64,000 bases of DNA, from positions 13,169,213-13,233,212 of the forward strand of contig NC_053408.1 in the NCBI RefSeq assembly GCF_016859285.1. The letters run 5' to 3'. Each line of letters opens with the position of its first letter. The first letter of the stretch is position 1. Shown here piece by piece: positions 26,601-61,125 of the stretch. The translations under genes and the position numbers were made by a program. Source of the DNA: Xiphias gladius. Lineage: Eukaryota > Chordata > Actinopteri > Istiophoriformes > Xiphiidae. The notes beneath the pieces were generated by a model, which worked only from the letters and a program-made list of their open reading frames with translations, did no database searches and had not been told where the DNA came from.

Positions 26601-26632
26601 GGAGAGCTTTGAATAACAGAGAGAGAGGGGAG

Positions 26633-26642
26633 AAATAAAAGG
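26633..26642 (+). promoter_or_regulatory. Possible TATA-like element of mybpc2
   Basis: AAATAAAAGG lies about 60 bp upstream of the mybpc2 start codon, in a purine-rich stretch. It is not a canonical TATA box, but spacing would give a short 5' UTR. An upstream noncoding exon is an alternative. Confidence 0.35.
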
Positions 26643-26700
26643 AATAAGCACCGCAAGCCCTCAGTCTTCCAGCAAGCAAAGAGAAGACACAGGAATAACC

Positions 26701-48803
<22,103 letters not shown>

Positions 48804-48899
48804 GAAACCGAACAGCAAAGAATGTGAAATGATATGAGCCAAGCAGTGAATGAGCAGTGAATGTCGCTATGTAAAGTTCACACTGTCAAGACTGAATCA

Positions 48900-48905
48900 A
48901 ATAAA
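48900..48905 (+). terminator. mybpc2: Poly(A) signal of mybpc2
   Basis: AATAAA 97 bp after the mybpc2 stop codon. The transcript should end near 48,920. Confidence 0.85.
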
Positions 48906-48949
48906 ATTTAGTAATGCTTACTATAAAAAATTGTTTATTGTGAATACAT

Positions 48950-48955
48950 TTTATT
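48950..48955 (-). terminator. acp4: Poly(A) signal of acp4
   Basis: AATAAA on the minus strand (TTTATT on plus), about 180 bp after the acp4 stop codon. It faces the mybpc2 signal 45 bp away. Confidence 0.65.
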
Positions 48956-49132
48956 TCTCTGTTGAATTCTTTCCATAACTGTTCACAGACATACTGCATA
49001 TTCTTTTAGTCTTCTAAACATAATTCATAGTATAAGAAGTAAAGAGCTCGTTAACCTCCCACACACACCCAGTCAGGATCTAAATTATCAAAACACATGG
49101 CACTGTATTATTAGAAGTCAAAGTCATCTGCA

Positions 49133-52100
49133 TTACACCTCCCTGGAGTAGTGTGATCTCCTCCTGTGGATAGCCACTCCTATGCTGAACAACAGCGCCA
49201 CTGCCAGGAGACCCACAGCCACTGCAAGAGCTGTAATGACACCTGTGGGAGAGGACAATCCTGTTTAGGTACATGTGAATGGAACATTTGGAAGATTTCC
49301 AAAAGCCCTGACATTTTTAAATCCAACAGTCTGTGCTGAAAATCCGCACACAGGGCCCCAAAGTGAATACAGGAATAAACATATTGCACTGAAGTGTTAA
49401 CGATGCCAAAGTGTGTGTTGAAAAATAAGAGCAAACAGAAGTCAGTGCAAGCAGGAGAATATACAAAAATCTTCTTCACCTGAGCTTGAAAATTTTGTCT
49501 TAAACCCGCACTCAGCCTCCCAGTCCTCTGCCACCACGTCCCGCACGAGCTCACTGAACAATGACAAGGGGCAGGGGTTCAGTCCGTTGCATCCTGGCAC
49601 AGAGTTGGGGTAGGGTTCGCGCCAGGAGTCATTGCGGAAATACAGCTCCAGAGAATAGGATCTGTGGAATTATTTGGATGAATACAATGAGATTACACAC
49701 AATTATGTCAAGTGTGATGTAACTTAGTTTGTGTCATGTGCTAATCTGGCCATTGCAGTCCTGGATCTCTACAAGATTTTCATCAAATTGAGAAGGAAAC
49801 CACAAATGTAATCGAAGGGTTTGTTGCAGCTAAACAGTGGAATGCACTTACTCAAAATTTGGTGTGTTTTGTACTTAAATATGCAAAGAGGAGAGTGCAT
49901 GAAGTGACGTCGTAAGGAAGTCATTACCCATCATACTCCTCGTAGAACTCAAAGAGCTGACAGGCAGCATAAGGAGGAAGGAGGCCGTTGTACACGTCCA
50001 GAGCCGCCTGGAGGGTGATGAGCGTCGAGTCATGCTGGAATGAGAAACAGACATAAGCTGCGGAGATATGGTATGCGAAACAGATTTCACAATAGATTAT
50101 AAATGCCCGAATACTGAACTTACAGCTGAGTACACAATGAACTTAAGAGTGCTCCCTTGCTCTACAGCCTTGGAGAAATTCCTCAGGATGGCATTCAATA
50201 GGACCCCTGGTAAATTAACACAGTGTCAACAATGCAAATGAATTTTTCCCAGGCACCAACACAATCCTTTTGACCTTACTGAGCATTTTGTCTTAGCGCT
50301 GGGACCATCTTTGTCATTAGATCATATGTGCCAGCAAATTGCACTGTCTGAGGCATAAACAAAGCCTCATTCAGCCGTCACAACATTAGATACACAGAGA
50401 TTTTTTTTGCTCTAATAACATTTTACAACAGTGCTTCAAATTAAATGCCTCTATTGTGATTCCGAACCTCCTGAGAGCCTGGCCTTCTCTTTTCGCTTGT
50501 GACTGAGGATGCTGTACGTGACCTCAAAGGATACTATTCTCTTCAGGGTGTCCAGGACGTCTTGGGAGGCCCAGCGTGGGAGAGTCAAGTTATGGATTCT
50601 CTGCACAAGAAAATAATATTCACTACCCTGCATCACGCTAATAATCACATTACACAACACATGAAGCACAACAGCCGGTTTAAAGGGCTGTATTTCATCG
50701 TTTCTATTATCCCAGCTATTTTTAGCAGTGGTCTGAAGATAACAGATGCTCATTTTGCAAGTGTGAATGAACATATTCAACCTGGCCTAGAATCCACCCA
50801 TCTCACAAGGCTTTAATTATCATTTCAATATGTTGTCCTATTCATGTCTTACTGTATGTATAAAAATGATTACCCCACACCCCCACCACCTCCACATCCC
50901 TCCGCAGATGTGTTGAAGACAGCTCTTTTCGCTCTTTCTGTTTGACTCGCCCTGCTCTGCAGCTGCCGTTTGTATCAGTAACTGAAGCACTTTTAAAGTG
51001 CAGAATACAGGAACTATACAAGCTTCATTGTGTTTATTTGCGTGTTGATATGCTTGCCGTGAAATATCAATTATACCTGACAGGTGAGAGTGTCATAGAC
51101 CCTCCATGTTTTTTTGCCAACCAGTTTGGACACAGGGTAGCCAGTGTGGTTGGAGAGTCCCTCAACAAAGTGCTGCATGGTGAAGAAAAGAAAAAGGAAA
51201 GTACTTTAAACTCTCACAAGACTTTAATTACCATTTTTACAAGTAGTATTAAACTTTTTTGTGGTTGTTTTTTGCAGTTACACTAATAAAATATATCTTA
51301 TTTGCTGTTTAGAATTCAAAATTGCACACATTAGCTGCTTAACCTAATGGATATAGTTTAGTGATTGTTCAGTGATTGTTGTAAGTTTAACCTTTGGTAA
51401 GACTACACAATGAAAAGATGGCACCATTTTGGTTCTTGCATGTAACTTGCAGGTACTGTGCCTCCAGCAGAGGGTGTTAAATTCAAGCCAGGAGACCCTG
51501 TCCTGATCTCAAACACCACCTTAATAGGCAGCACATGGGACTCTGTTTAATTAAAACCTTTTCATTGTAATTCTTAATCTAATTCAATCAAACCGTTAAT
51601 TAGTGTCTCTGAGAATGTGAGAGAAATTGCACAGTGCAGCTTTTTGTGGGCACTGGAGTCACCGTGCCTGAGAAAATCACCAAGGGGACACGATGTCTAC
51701 AGCATAACTAACACATCCAATGGAGGTGCTGATAGCTTTGGCACCAACAACTGTGAAGTATATATTTCACTCTTTTACAGAAATGTGCATTTCACAGTGT
51801 TTGCTAATTTGCAAATCAAGGCATGGACAAGCAGTAAAGATATAGCTGAGGGTAGGAAAAGCATTATGCATAGCAGCTTTGATTATGTAATTCTGATAAT
51901 ATAAAACAACAGAGTTACAATCAAGTTTTCAGTGGTTAACAGGCACATGACTCACAGAAAAGTGATGTTTAACACAAACTGTGCTGTGAGTAGAACGTTC
52001 ACGTCATTGAACAGATGCTGAGAATGAGCTACAGTACAGTGTACACTGGCCCTGAGGGTCAAAACACAACAACATTCCACAAAACACAACGTCATTTCAG

Positions 52101-55100
52101 ATTACGGAAAGGGTTGTGTTTTCTGAAATATTGTGTTTTGACCCCGGGGCTACTGCAACTGTGTATTTAGAGGACCGTATCTTTTCTGTGGTTTGTCCTA
52201 CCTGGTGAGCTCTTAGAAACCTCTGGTAAGGCTCACTTTCAAAGGTCTCCGTCATCAGCGCTCTGAACCTTGGACAGTCTTTGCCTGGAGACTTCAACAG
52301 CTTTAAAAATCAAAAACAACAGCAGAACATTAGTGGAAATAAATTCACCGCAGGTACTACAATTCTTCTGGGTACAATTATATGTTCATTTCACACTTTA
52401 AAACTGTAGGGAATTTCAGTGCGTCCACGGCTGAGGTGAACACAGACAGCAACATGAAGCTGCAAAGAGACTAAAAATGAACTGGTACAAGTTTCTATTC
52501 AGTACAGCTGCTGTGTGAAAGGAAATATTTATGTGGCTCAGCAGCCCACCTTGTCCTGGGCTCTGGGGATGGTGTGCACTGGAATAGGCCGCCACAGTAA
52601 CTGGGGCACGATGGGAGGCGGGTGTCTGGCTGGGGGGAACATCCCAGCAAGGCAGGCCTGGGCGCTCATCAGAGTGCGGTCGTAGTCAGTACTCTGCACA
52701 TATAACTGTCAGAGACATGGAGGGAACGTGGTGTTGAAATGCATGCATAAGTGTGTACTAAACTTGTCACTCATACCACGGTCTGCTGTAGAAAAAGGCA
52801 ATGGATTTTGGAAACTCAAAGGGATTACATCTGCGCAGTGGAAATGCACATGTTTCATTTTCTGTTTTTATTTTATAAGGGTGCGAATAAATGCACCCAG
52901 CAAAGCTGAAGTGTATCATGAGTGAGTTGCATTTATCCCACGTTAAGTGAGGTATCCTTAACATGAAGAGGAGGGAAGTCAGGAAAGATCGAAATGGATG
53001 AGAGAGGGAGGGGGACAAAGATCCGTCTTGCTGGAATCTCTTCTGACATCAGCCTTCGCTCGTCTATATCTCTCTGTCACCCTGTGTCAGGTTTTTGCAC
53101 ACAGTAAATCATGCTGATAAGGTTGGATGTTCCTGTGATGCCGAGAATGCTTTTTTTTTTCCTCCTCCCTTTGTCAAATTGAAACAGACATGGCAGCACT
53201 GGGAAATGTACGGTACAAGTTGACTGAGACTTTGGCGACAAATCGGCGATGACAGGTAGTACTGAGAAGAGTTCTTATTTTTGCGGTAATTGCGTGTTAT
53301 TTAAGAGACGGAGAAAGGAACTCAATGCAAGGATGGAGAGAGAAGGGGGATGGGGTGAGGGAAGAGAGAGCGAGAGAAAAAAGGAAGACGGTGAGACTAA
53401 AGGAAAAAAAAAAACAGGCAGGAAGAAGCGGAAATCGTATCTTTGTAATGAAAATGTGCTGAGCCCGGGGGCATACTGAACTAACATGCATGCTGCCAAC
53501 TGTACTGTACATGGAACAAGATTACCCCACATGTCACAGCACATTGCAGGGCCATGCCCGTGATATCACCAGTCTGAGTCATCCTCATTAACTTGTGTGG
53601 TTACAGCCATTACAGACTATTGCTGGCCGGACATGAACCTGATTTCACCTGTTGGAGCGAGGGCACACATGACAACAGGATTAGGTGACACTGAAGCACA
53701 CAGGCTCACAGGGGGGTTCAGCTAACCAAAGCCAGAGCGCACACACGTACTGCACATATACTGTAAGAATACACAAATGCACTTACCTCTTTGTTGTCGT
53801 AGTCTTCTTTGAGAAAGTTTCCATAGCGCCTCCTCAGAAACCTGCCCAGCTCAAACTGTTGTTTCATGCCCAGCTGAAAGGAAAATGGCCATCGCTGTTG
53901 ATTTTTTTGTAAATCTGACCTTTTTGTTGAAGATTTGGCAGAATTAAGGACAGATTCAACTTATTTATATAAAATTACAAATTTCACCCTTTCTGCAGGG
54001 CTTACAAAAGCCTCAAATAATACTGTATTCACTACAAACTGGCTAATTGCCTGAAAGCAGAACCATGTCACACTAGGAAGGAGTTTAATTAAAACTCGAA
54101 CTCTAAGCTTTTCTTCCATCTCAAGGCTTATTAGACACTGATTTTATAATGTAACATGGTAAGTGAAGTATACTGCAATTTTTGACACCACATAAGATCT
54201 CAACACAAAAGGAGCTTACTCTGTAAGTACCCTTCTGTAAGTCACATTTTATACGGGAGTTCTATTTTTAATTCACATTTTTCAGACTATGGGCCGGTTC
54301 AATGTGTCACCCCAGTTCATGCTGGGATAGGCTCCAGTACTCCAGCCCCCCATAAGCCTGTACAGGATAAGCAGGTATAGGAAAATAAATAGATTGATGG
54401 ATTTTAAAAAAAACTATTCACACCTAAAAGCTCCCCGTATTTGCCTGTTTTGTTTGCCAAATCTTGCTGGACAGAATAATAATTACAGACACATAGAGTA
54501 GCATCTAGTACCTCAGTCAACTGTCCAAAGCCCTGAGCCCAAACCTCCTCCCCATGAAGGTCCCTGGGATACGACTCTATAGGCGATCGATCACCGTGTC
54601 GGAACACCTTAAAAGTCATAACAGATTATGTCACTTGGATGCAGATGTCATGCGGCTGTGCCAGCCATTACACTGTGTACTTAAGGGAAATATACACCCT
54701 GAGACAGGAGTCAGAAATAGGAACCTATGATCTTGGACAGTTCAGTCGGGATTGAAGACACAGAAGAGTCATTCTGATTATGTCATCAAAACACAAAGGT
54801 TGGAGCTGCTCAGTTAGTATGATTCACCTGCGGACTCACTTTCTTAGCAGTGACATGGCACACAGGTTGATTAAACTGGATTATGGACACATCTGATTCA
54901 CTCCTGTTAGCACCACATTGATTTGAACTCATTTGTGGGAAACCTCAAGAACAAACAGACCACAAAGTCAAGTCAACAAAGTCATGGTTTGCTTTTAGAG
55001 ATAATTGTTCTTTTGATGCCAAACAGTTGCTCGAGACTAGGACTAGGATTTAACACTGAACTGAACTTGAACTTGACAAATAATATAAAATAAAATATTA

Positions 55101-56058
55101 CAATTCATATGTATTTTAACAGCTATCTAATAATTCATAATTAGAAATATCTTATTAGAAATTTAAGTAAATTATTTTTTTTTACCGAAGATGTAAAATC
55201 AAGCTGCTTTTGTAACATTATTATATACAGTTCATTATTATCACTTATTAGTTCATGTGCATCACTATGATGTTAAGTTAAGTTATAAGGTTAAGGTCAA
55301 ACTAATTTAAAATACTAATCTGAGATGAGACACTTAACTATAAAGCTTCACTACTAGATATCAATTAGTAAACCTAACCCTAACTTTAGTTACTGTAAAT
55401 GGTAATTGTCAGGCTATACTTCAAGTTGTAAACTGCCAATGTAACGTAACAGACATCTTATTATATAATGCAAGTCAGTGGTAAGTGACAAACACACTAG
55501 CATAACATGTGAGGATAAAGATAAGGTGGCTAAAAGAAGATGAAACAGAACTTTGTCACATAATGGGGAAAATATTTGTCACTTTTATTTAAATCCTTCA
55601 ATCATCTTTTTCATTCTATCTTTGAACTACAGTGTGAAAGAAAAATATGCAAAGAGGTTTATGAAGAAAGCCGTGGTGTCTGGGTGAGATATGCTTGGCA
55701 CTGCTGGAGTTTAGACTCAAAGTAATACTTTGTCACATAAATGTGTAAATATTATAATGCTCAAAGAGCAGAAAGATAGAGTGTAATCAGCAACAATGTA
55801 CAGGAGTATCACACTCATGTGATCTAAAGCAGCTTCCTGATTATTTTATAATTCTGCCCTTCAATAAATGACCCTGGTCAGTAATACTACAAGAACATCT
55901 TGCATGTGATTACACTGTGTGACAGTTCTAACACAATCGAATATGAAAGTGAAGCTGGGTAGACTTACAGCTACGACAAACTTCAGCACCCGACACTCAG
56001 TCAAGCAGATACCATAGAGAAGGAATAAACAGCCCAAACTTCTCTGGAACTTCTGCAT
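49133..56058 (-). CDS. acp4: Histidine acid phosphatase, ACP4-like, membrane-anchored
   Basis: Eleven coding exons: 55969-56058, 54512-54607, 53787-53873, 52550-52705, 52202-52300, 51077-51172, 50468-50600, 50124-50206, 49928-50034, 49480-49661 and 49133-49242 (1,239 nt, 412 residues). Residues 1-22 form a signal peptide. The phosphate-binding motif FRHGDRSP gives Arg33, nucleophile His34 and Arg37; Arg101 (DRT) and His281-Asp282 (YSAHD) complete the active site. N-glycosylation sequons lie at N184, N212, N262 and N326. Residues about 378-400 span the membrane, followed by a short tail [15 protein letters not shown] and YAAC match ACP4, where ACP2 and ACP3 have AHDTT and YASC as I recall them, and linkage to mybpc2 agrees. 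The catalytic domain should face the lumen or outside and hydrolyse phosphomonoesters. Human ACP4 variants cause an enamel defect; a fish role is not known. Position 95 is Gln where the family usually has Arg (RSTD). Confidence 0.85.
54296..54400 (+). repeat. 3' tail of a fish L2-like retroelement
   Basis: The blocks ATGCTGGGATAGGCTCCAG and CTGTACAGGATAAGCAGGTA followed by an A-rich GAT(T)GATGG end are the well-known 3' tail of fish LINE/SINE families. It lies in the second coding intron of acp4 and is truncated at its 5' end. Confidence 0.75.
55185..55290. repeat. Fragment of the 'CTCAAGTA' fish repeat
   Basis: The segment from CTGCTTTTGTAACATTA to GTGCATCACTATGATGTTA matches 57,712-57,785 with small gaps. 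This is an interior part of the same interspersed repeat, within acp4 intron 1. Confidence 0.6.
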
Positions 56059-56426
56059 CTTTTTGACTTGTGGATCGCTACCTCAGCAGTTCCTCTGCTG
56101 ATATGAGGGAAAATGTATCAAAAAACTTTAATTCTAAAAGGCCGTCGGCAAAAGAATATGATGGATACTATTATTTCGTTTTTTCTAGGCAAAGGTTGTG
56201 CAAAAGTTGCCTTTTACATAAATTAAATAACATATAAAATCAGTATTTTTAGTCACATTTTTAAAAATTCTTTACTTAGCTGGACTGTCCAGAATGTACA
56301 TCCTCTTGAGTCAAACATTCATTCAGAATGTAGGAATGCCTGGTCATTTGCAGTGGAGTACATGCACAGAAAAATGCCTTGTCAAAAAATATTTAGCAGA
56401 TTTTATAAATGAACATATGCACTTAC

Positions 56427-56530
56427 CTCAGCATACTTGTTCACACATTTAGCTGTTTTAGTGAAGCGATTCACAGGCAGGGGCGGACTGCTGTGCATCC
56501 CAAATCTTCAGTCATACCCAGATTGACATT
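56427..56530 (-). other. acp4: Predicted noncoding first exon of acp4
   Basis: On the minus strand this segment begins about 30 bp after a TATA box and ends at GCTGAG|GTAAGTGC, a strong donor. A CAG acceptor lies near 56,095-56,100, just before the coding start at 56,058. A 5' UTR split by an intron of about 330 bp is likely. The transcript start is estimated. Confidence 0.55.
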
Positions 56531-56559
56531 AAGTGCATGTTCCAGTAAAGGAGGCAGTG

Positions 56560-56567
56560 CTTTTATA
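56560..56567 (-). promoter_or_regulatory. acp4: TATA box of acp4
   Basis: TATAAAAG on the minus strand in the context GGGCTATAAAAGCAC, upstream of the predicted noncoding exon. Confidence 0.65.
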
Positions 56568-57261
56568 GCCCTCCTGCCTGACCTCGTCTCGCTCTCTCTC
56601 CCCAGGGATTTCTGGTCCCAATCTACTTCATTGTCGACTGGAGTCCAAATCACTGTCTCTGCCAATTCCCTGCCGTGCAGTGACATGACAGCCCACCCTG
56701 GCAGACGTATTTGAGCCAGCTTTTCAACTCAAGGATATATGTTTGGCCCCTCAAAATGCGGATAACTCCACTTTAAAGCCATAGTCATATATCCTTAAGG
56801 ACTTTCTGGCTTTAGAGTAACAATAATTCAAAGAAATGGGTTAAGTTAAGATGCACCCACCTTCTCAAATTGTACTCCTACATGCATAAACACACACATA
56901 CACAATTACACACTGGCCAAGGGCAACAAACACTCATTATAACGTGCTATGTCATGTGCCATGGGTTTAGCCCCAAAATTACAGGGCCTGGAGTGTTTTC
57001 CCTGACTCCGCACACATGTAAGTATCTGTTAGTATCAAAGCAGCTTTATGGGATACAATGGGATTAGTGGGTGTGAAGGTTTAGAGCTATACAGCGTTGA
57101 CATCATATTTGATAAGTATAAGATAGGATCTATAGCAATACGTAATACACAGTACGGCATTCACAGAGATGACTTTTCAGTGCAACATGTCAATTGTAAA
57201 CATTAAATTAAAACTTCGTCTAGATTTATCTGCCACAATTGGCAGCGTGTATACTGAACAA

Positions 57262-57935
57262 GCAGTGGAAGTATTCACTGTAGCTTAAGATAAAAGTAAC
57301 AGTAACGCAATGTTAAATCATTCCGTTACAGATGAAGCGATGATCCAAATATAACATAAAGGAAAACTAAGGCGACATTCTAGTAGATTTTATTCTGCAT
57401 TACAAAATTCATCATCATTCATTCATCTGCTGTAAATGCGTACAGGTGCACCAAATCTGTAACTGAAAATGGTCCCCAACAAATACACTGTTTTCTCTGA
57501 AAATACCCAGCCTTCTTTAAAAGTAAATAAATAAAACTATGTATTTGTATCTGTTTTTTTTTTTTTTTTTTTTTTTAGATTTACCCCTTCTGTGGGAACC
57601 AATGAGTTTCAGGCTTAGAGCACCGGATTGAGGAAATGATGGAAATTATTAAGAGCTTGACAACAACAACAGGAAATTATACCGATCTATCAAAAGTACT
57701 AATAATGCAAACTGTCTGCTTTTGTAACATTACACAGTTCATTATTGATTGTTACTTATGCATTCATGTGCAACACTTTAATGTTATAGAAAGTCAAGGT
57801 GGAAGTAATGACTTTATATAGTTCTCAGCATAATGGTGAAGTAAAAGTATAAAGCAGCAAATGGAAATAATCAAGTACTGTAAGTTAGGAGTAAATGAGT
57901 AAAGTTACTCAATTACTTTCCACCACTGTGCAGAT
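57262..57935. repeat. Long copy of the 'CTCAAGTA' fish repeat
   Basis: It begins with GCAGTGGAAGTATTCACTGT and ends with GTTACTCAATTACTTTCCAC and CACTG. It is interrupted by unrelated DNA and a T-run of about 26 bases (57,551-57,576). The interior block at 57,712-57,785 is shared with 55,185-55,290. Confidence 0.7.
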
Positions 57936-58146
57936 TTCCCTCTGTCCATCTGCCTTACTCTGTCTTTCTCTCTCTCTCACAGCAGTCTGCAGTAATCCTC
58001 TCACAGTCAAACATACAAACACACACAAACACACACACAGGCACAAGCGCATGTACACGTGTGGTACTGTAACTGGTACAGGTTGGCTTTGATACACCTG
58101 TACAAATGGGTCAGTGACTCCACCTGTGCTGCTCAACAGAACAACG

Positions 58147-58174
58147 TATATATATATATATATATATATATATA
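58147..58174. repeat. (TA)n microsatellite
   Basis: Fourteen uninterrupted TA units. Confidence 0.92.
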
Positions 58175-58397
58175 CTCAAGTGTCTGAGGGGAAGAAAAGT
58201 TTCACCATATGAGGCCAGGACGCACACACGCACACACATACTGTACTCACATGCAGTATATGCACAAATACACCAACATATGCACATTTGCTGCGGTAAA
58301 CGCTACAGTTGATACACAACAGTTCAATGAAGGGTCACTAAACACGTATGCTCAGACTCAAAACTGGATCTCTCTCTCTCACTCACACAACCATAAA

Positions 58398-58412
58398 ACA
58401 CAAACACAAACA

Positions 58413-58477
<65 letters not shown>
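58398..58477. repeat. (CA)n microsatellite
   Basis: About 30 uninterrupted CA units preceded by CAAACA units. It produces spurious Thr-His and Cys-Val reading frames on the two strands. Confidence 0.95.
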
Positions 58478-58478
<1 letters not shown>

Positions 58479-58564
58479 TACACTTCATCCTTTTTCCTCC
58501 CTCTCCCCCAAGTGGCTGTAGTGTTTTTGTCTTTGTTGAAATAATTGCAGTGATTTTCACGACC

Positions 58565-59430
58565 GTTGTCATGGCAACACAGAGGTTGATGCATGTTGAC
58601 AGAATCTGTTGCAGGGCAACCAAGAGACTGAAAATGGAAGATAAGAGGTGGGAGGAGAAGTGATGCTTGTGTAGGTGCATGGGTGTGTGTGTGTGTGTGT
58701 TGGTGTGCGTGTGTGAAGGTGAGGATGGTGGTGGTGGTGGGGGCTTACATGTGCTTCAGTCCATATGATGAATGGAGATGAGCAGTATGGGACATCTCAG
58801 CCTGATAGAACGAGGCCCAAGATCAGGAATGAACAGTTATGAGTGTATTGTGAGCGGAGGAAACAGGGAGAGAGAGAGAGGTAGAGAGACAGGGAGGAAA
58901 GCGGGGTTCTATTTTAGTCCGGGCGTTGTCATGGAAACTGCAGCCTCACTACAAATGGAGACATCCAGAACACATGGATCGTCAAACAAATGGCGTGCGT
59001 AGGGCCCAGCGTGAAGCTACGCCATGGCTGTGCAACACCGTGCCATCTCAGTCGAACCCACCCCACCCCCACTGGCACCCACCCCTCTAGCCAGATAACA
59101 CTGGCGTCTTCTTCATCGCAGAGACTGAATATCAATGCGAGGGTAGCTTCTAGGGGGGATGGAGGAGGGGGAAAACTGCTTGGAGTCAGGGACTAAGTGA
59201 CAGGCAATGGTGTCCATTCAGGCGGCCAGTCAGACTCACTAGCTCTCTGTCTTTTAATTAAGTCTTTTTCCACGATTCCTCCCCTCCTTTCCTCTCTTCT
59301 CCTCTCCTGTCTACCCCTTCACTCTCTGTCTGTCTCCCATCCTTTGCCTCTTACTCTCTGCCTCTACCCCCCCCCCCCGCGCGCTCTGAAGGACGGAGGT
59401 ATTCCCACATTTCTCCGTTGCTATAGTAAC
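58565..59430. promoter_or_regulatory. Cluster of four RFX X-box-like motifs
   Basis: GTTGTCATGGCAAC (58,565-58,578), GTTGCAGGGCAAC (58,608-58,620), GTTGTCATGGAAAC (58,925-58,938) and GTTGCTATAGTAAC (59,417-59,430). All resemble the RFX-factor X-box (about GTTGCCATGGCAAC), each with one to three differences. The last lies next to a GC-rich stretch (GCGCGC near 59,378). Clustering suggests a control region, but the target gene is not visible here. Confidence 0.45.
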
Positions 59431-60904
59431 ACCGCAGCGAGAACAGGAAAGAGAGGACGCAGGCTGGGAGGAGGAAGAGGAGGGGAGGGGGATGGAGACA
59501 TGATGGAAGAAGGGGTAGAGAGAGAGGGAGGGAAAGGGGGGGAAGGGGTGTGGAAGCGGCCTAAGTTGAGGGGATGTGTTAACAGTGCTAATGCTAATGG
59601 TAGCAGCAACAGCAGAGCGGCAAAATGTTGGTGAATTCCCCTGTCATCGCATCATGCTTGGCACAGACTCAAATGTCACATCCACATTTGCATAATTGTC
59701 TGTGGGAATCTATTTGCTGTTTATGTTCCTATGGTCATTGATATCACGAAATGATACATGAGGACCGTGTCCGCTCAGCCATTTGACTCTTCCTTTTCTC
59801 TGTGACATTGACCAGCTCTGCAGAACCTGTATCCAATTTCAGTTGTTTCTTGAGCGTCATTTAGGATTAAAAAGAAACAAACCAGCCTTCTACCTGACAT
59901 ATCGCTGCATGGTAGGCAGTTTGGGGCTCAACTGCTATGTACTTATTTTCTAGTGATTCAATCAGCAAAAACCAATGCAGGTCAAACGACCCACTAGACA
60001 AGAAAATCTAGCTATCTATGTGGAATGTACATGGAAGCCATGGGAAGACCAGGGCTATTTCATATCGATGTCATCATCCCATTCAATCAGGACAGAACCC
60101 AATCTCATTATCTCCTCATATATATCGTAAGGCTTTAGAACAAAGCAGTGTTGCAACTATTTCCCCAACATGTAAAGATGTGTAGCGAGCAGCAAAGCTC
60201 ATGTGGCCTGCAGAGGAGACGAGTGCCCATGTCCTCCTCTTTCCTCAATACACGTTTGCCTGTTTGACATGTTGTATAAAACTCAATAGATACATATCAG
60301 CCTAGACTGAAATAAATATATTCCCTCTTACATGCCACAGACATGTATGAATGCTTATGCTGTTTGGTACCTGAAGTAATCTGCTGCATGTCAACTGTCT
60401 CGCTGTCCTCTCATCGCAATCAATAACTCATCTCTTGACGTCAATATTGTTATCACCCATGGGACAAAAATGTCCTTCTTTAGGACAAAAGGAGAATAAA
60501 CAAGAGAGAAGGAAGAGGATGTGAAAAATAGAGATGAGTTTTTTTGTGCATGCAATCGCCATGCTTTTTCTGTTTCTTGGTCAGTCTCCATTAAAGTCCT
60601 GATGTGCGGATCTGCTCCTGGGTAGAGCAAAGCCAAAATAATGTTGACAAATGGACAGAGCAGTTTTTTTCAATAATTTGAGACACTTTACAGTACAATA
60701 CAGTGAGTGTATTATGAAACCACAAAGGTGATAAAAACAACAGAAGCTCTATCTTTTTGCTTCCAGTTATTGGCAAGGATTTTCCTCTGAATCCATCTCT
60801 GAGCCACCATATTATACTTGAATACATAGTGGGTCAATATGACATAGAAAACCATATTTTTTCGCCTAAAGACCCCAAAATTAAAGTGTTTAGAATTACA
60901 TGAG

Positions 60905-61125
60905 CTGATCGATACCACTCTCATATCTGTACAGTAAATATGAAGCTATAGCCAGCAGCTAGTTAGCTTAGCTTAGCATAAAGAATGGCAATTTTACACT
61001 TCGGTTTTCGTACAGATTAAACAAAAGAGATATAACGTGGTAGAGATGCTGGTAGGCAGATTTCGTTAAATTTGGATAACCAGACCAGCTATTTCTCCCT
61101 GTCAATCTTCTCATCTAACTCTTGG
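60905..61125. repeat. Fish foldback-type interspersed repeat, truncated
   Basis: The order GATACCACTCTCATATCTGT, AAATATGAAGCTATAGCCAG, GTTAGCTTAGCTTAGCATAA, TTTTCGTACAGATTAAACAA and GATGCTGGTAGGCAGATTT is that of a repeat I know from many percomorph genomes. The complete form ends in an inverted copy of its start; here that arm is missing or decayed. Confidence 0.75.

Noticed and set aside
52694-52696. Loss of a catalytic Arg in the acid phosphatase
   Set aside because: Counting from the RHGDR motif, the catalytic Arg aligns with the DRT Arg, which is intact; only the neighbouring RSTD Arg is changed.
58209-58680. Open frames with Thr-His or Cys-Val runs
   Set aside because: These are translations of the CA microsatellite on both strands.
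59197-59634. 145-codon open frame ending in a Gly/Glu-rich segment
   Set aside because: It spans pyrimidine- and purine-rich low-complexity DNA with no domain, so I do not call it a gene; the region is discussed as possible regulatory DNA.
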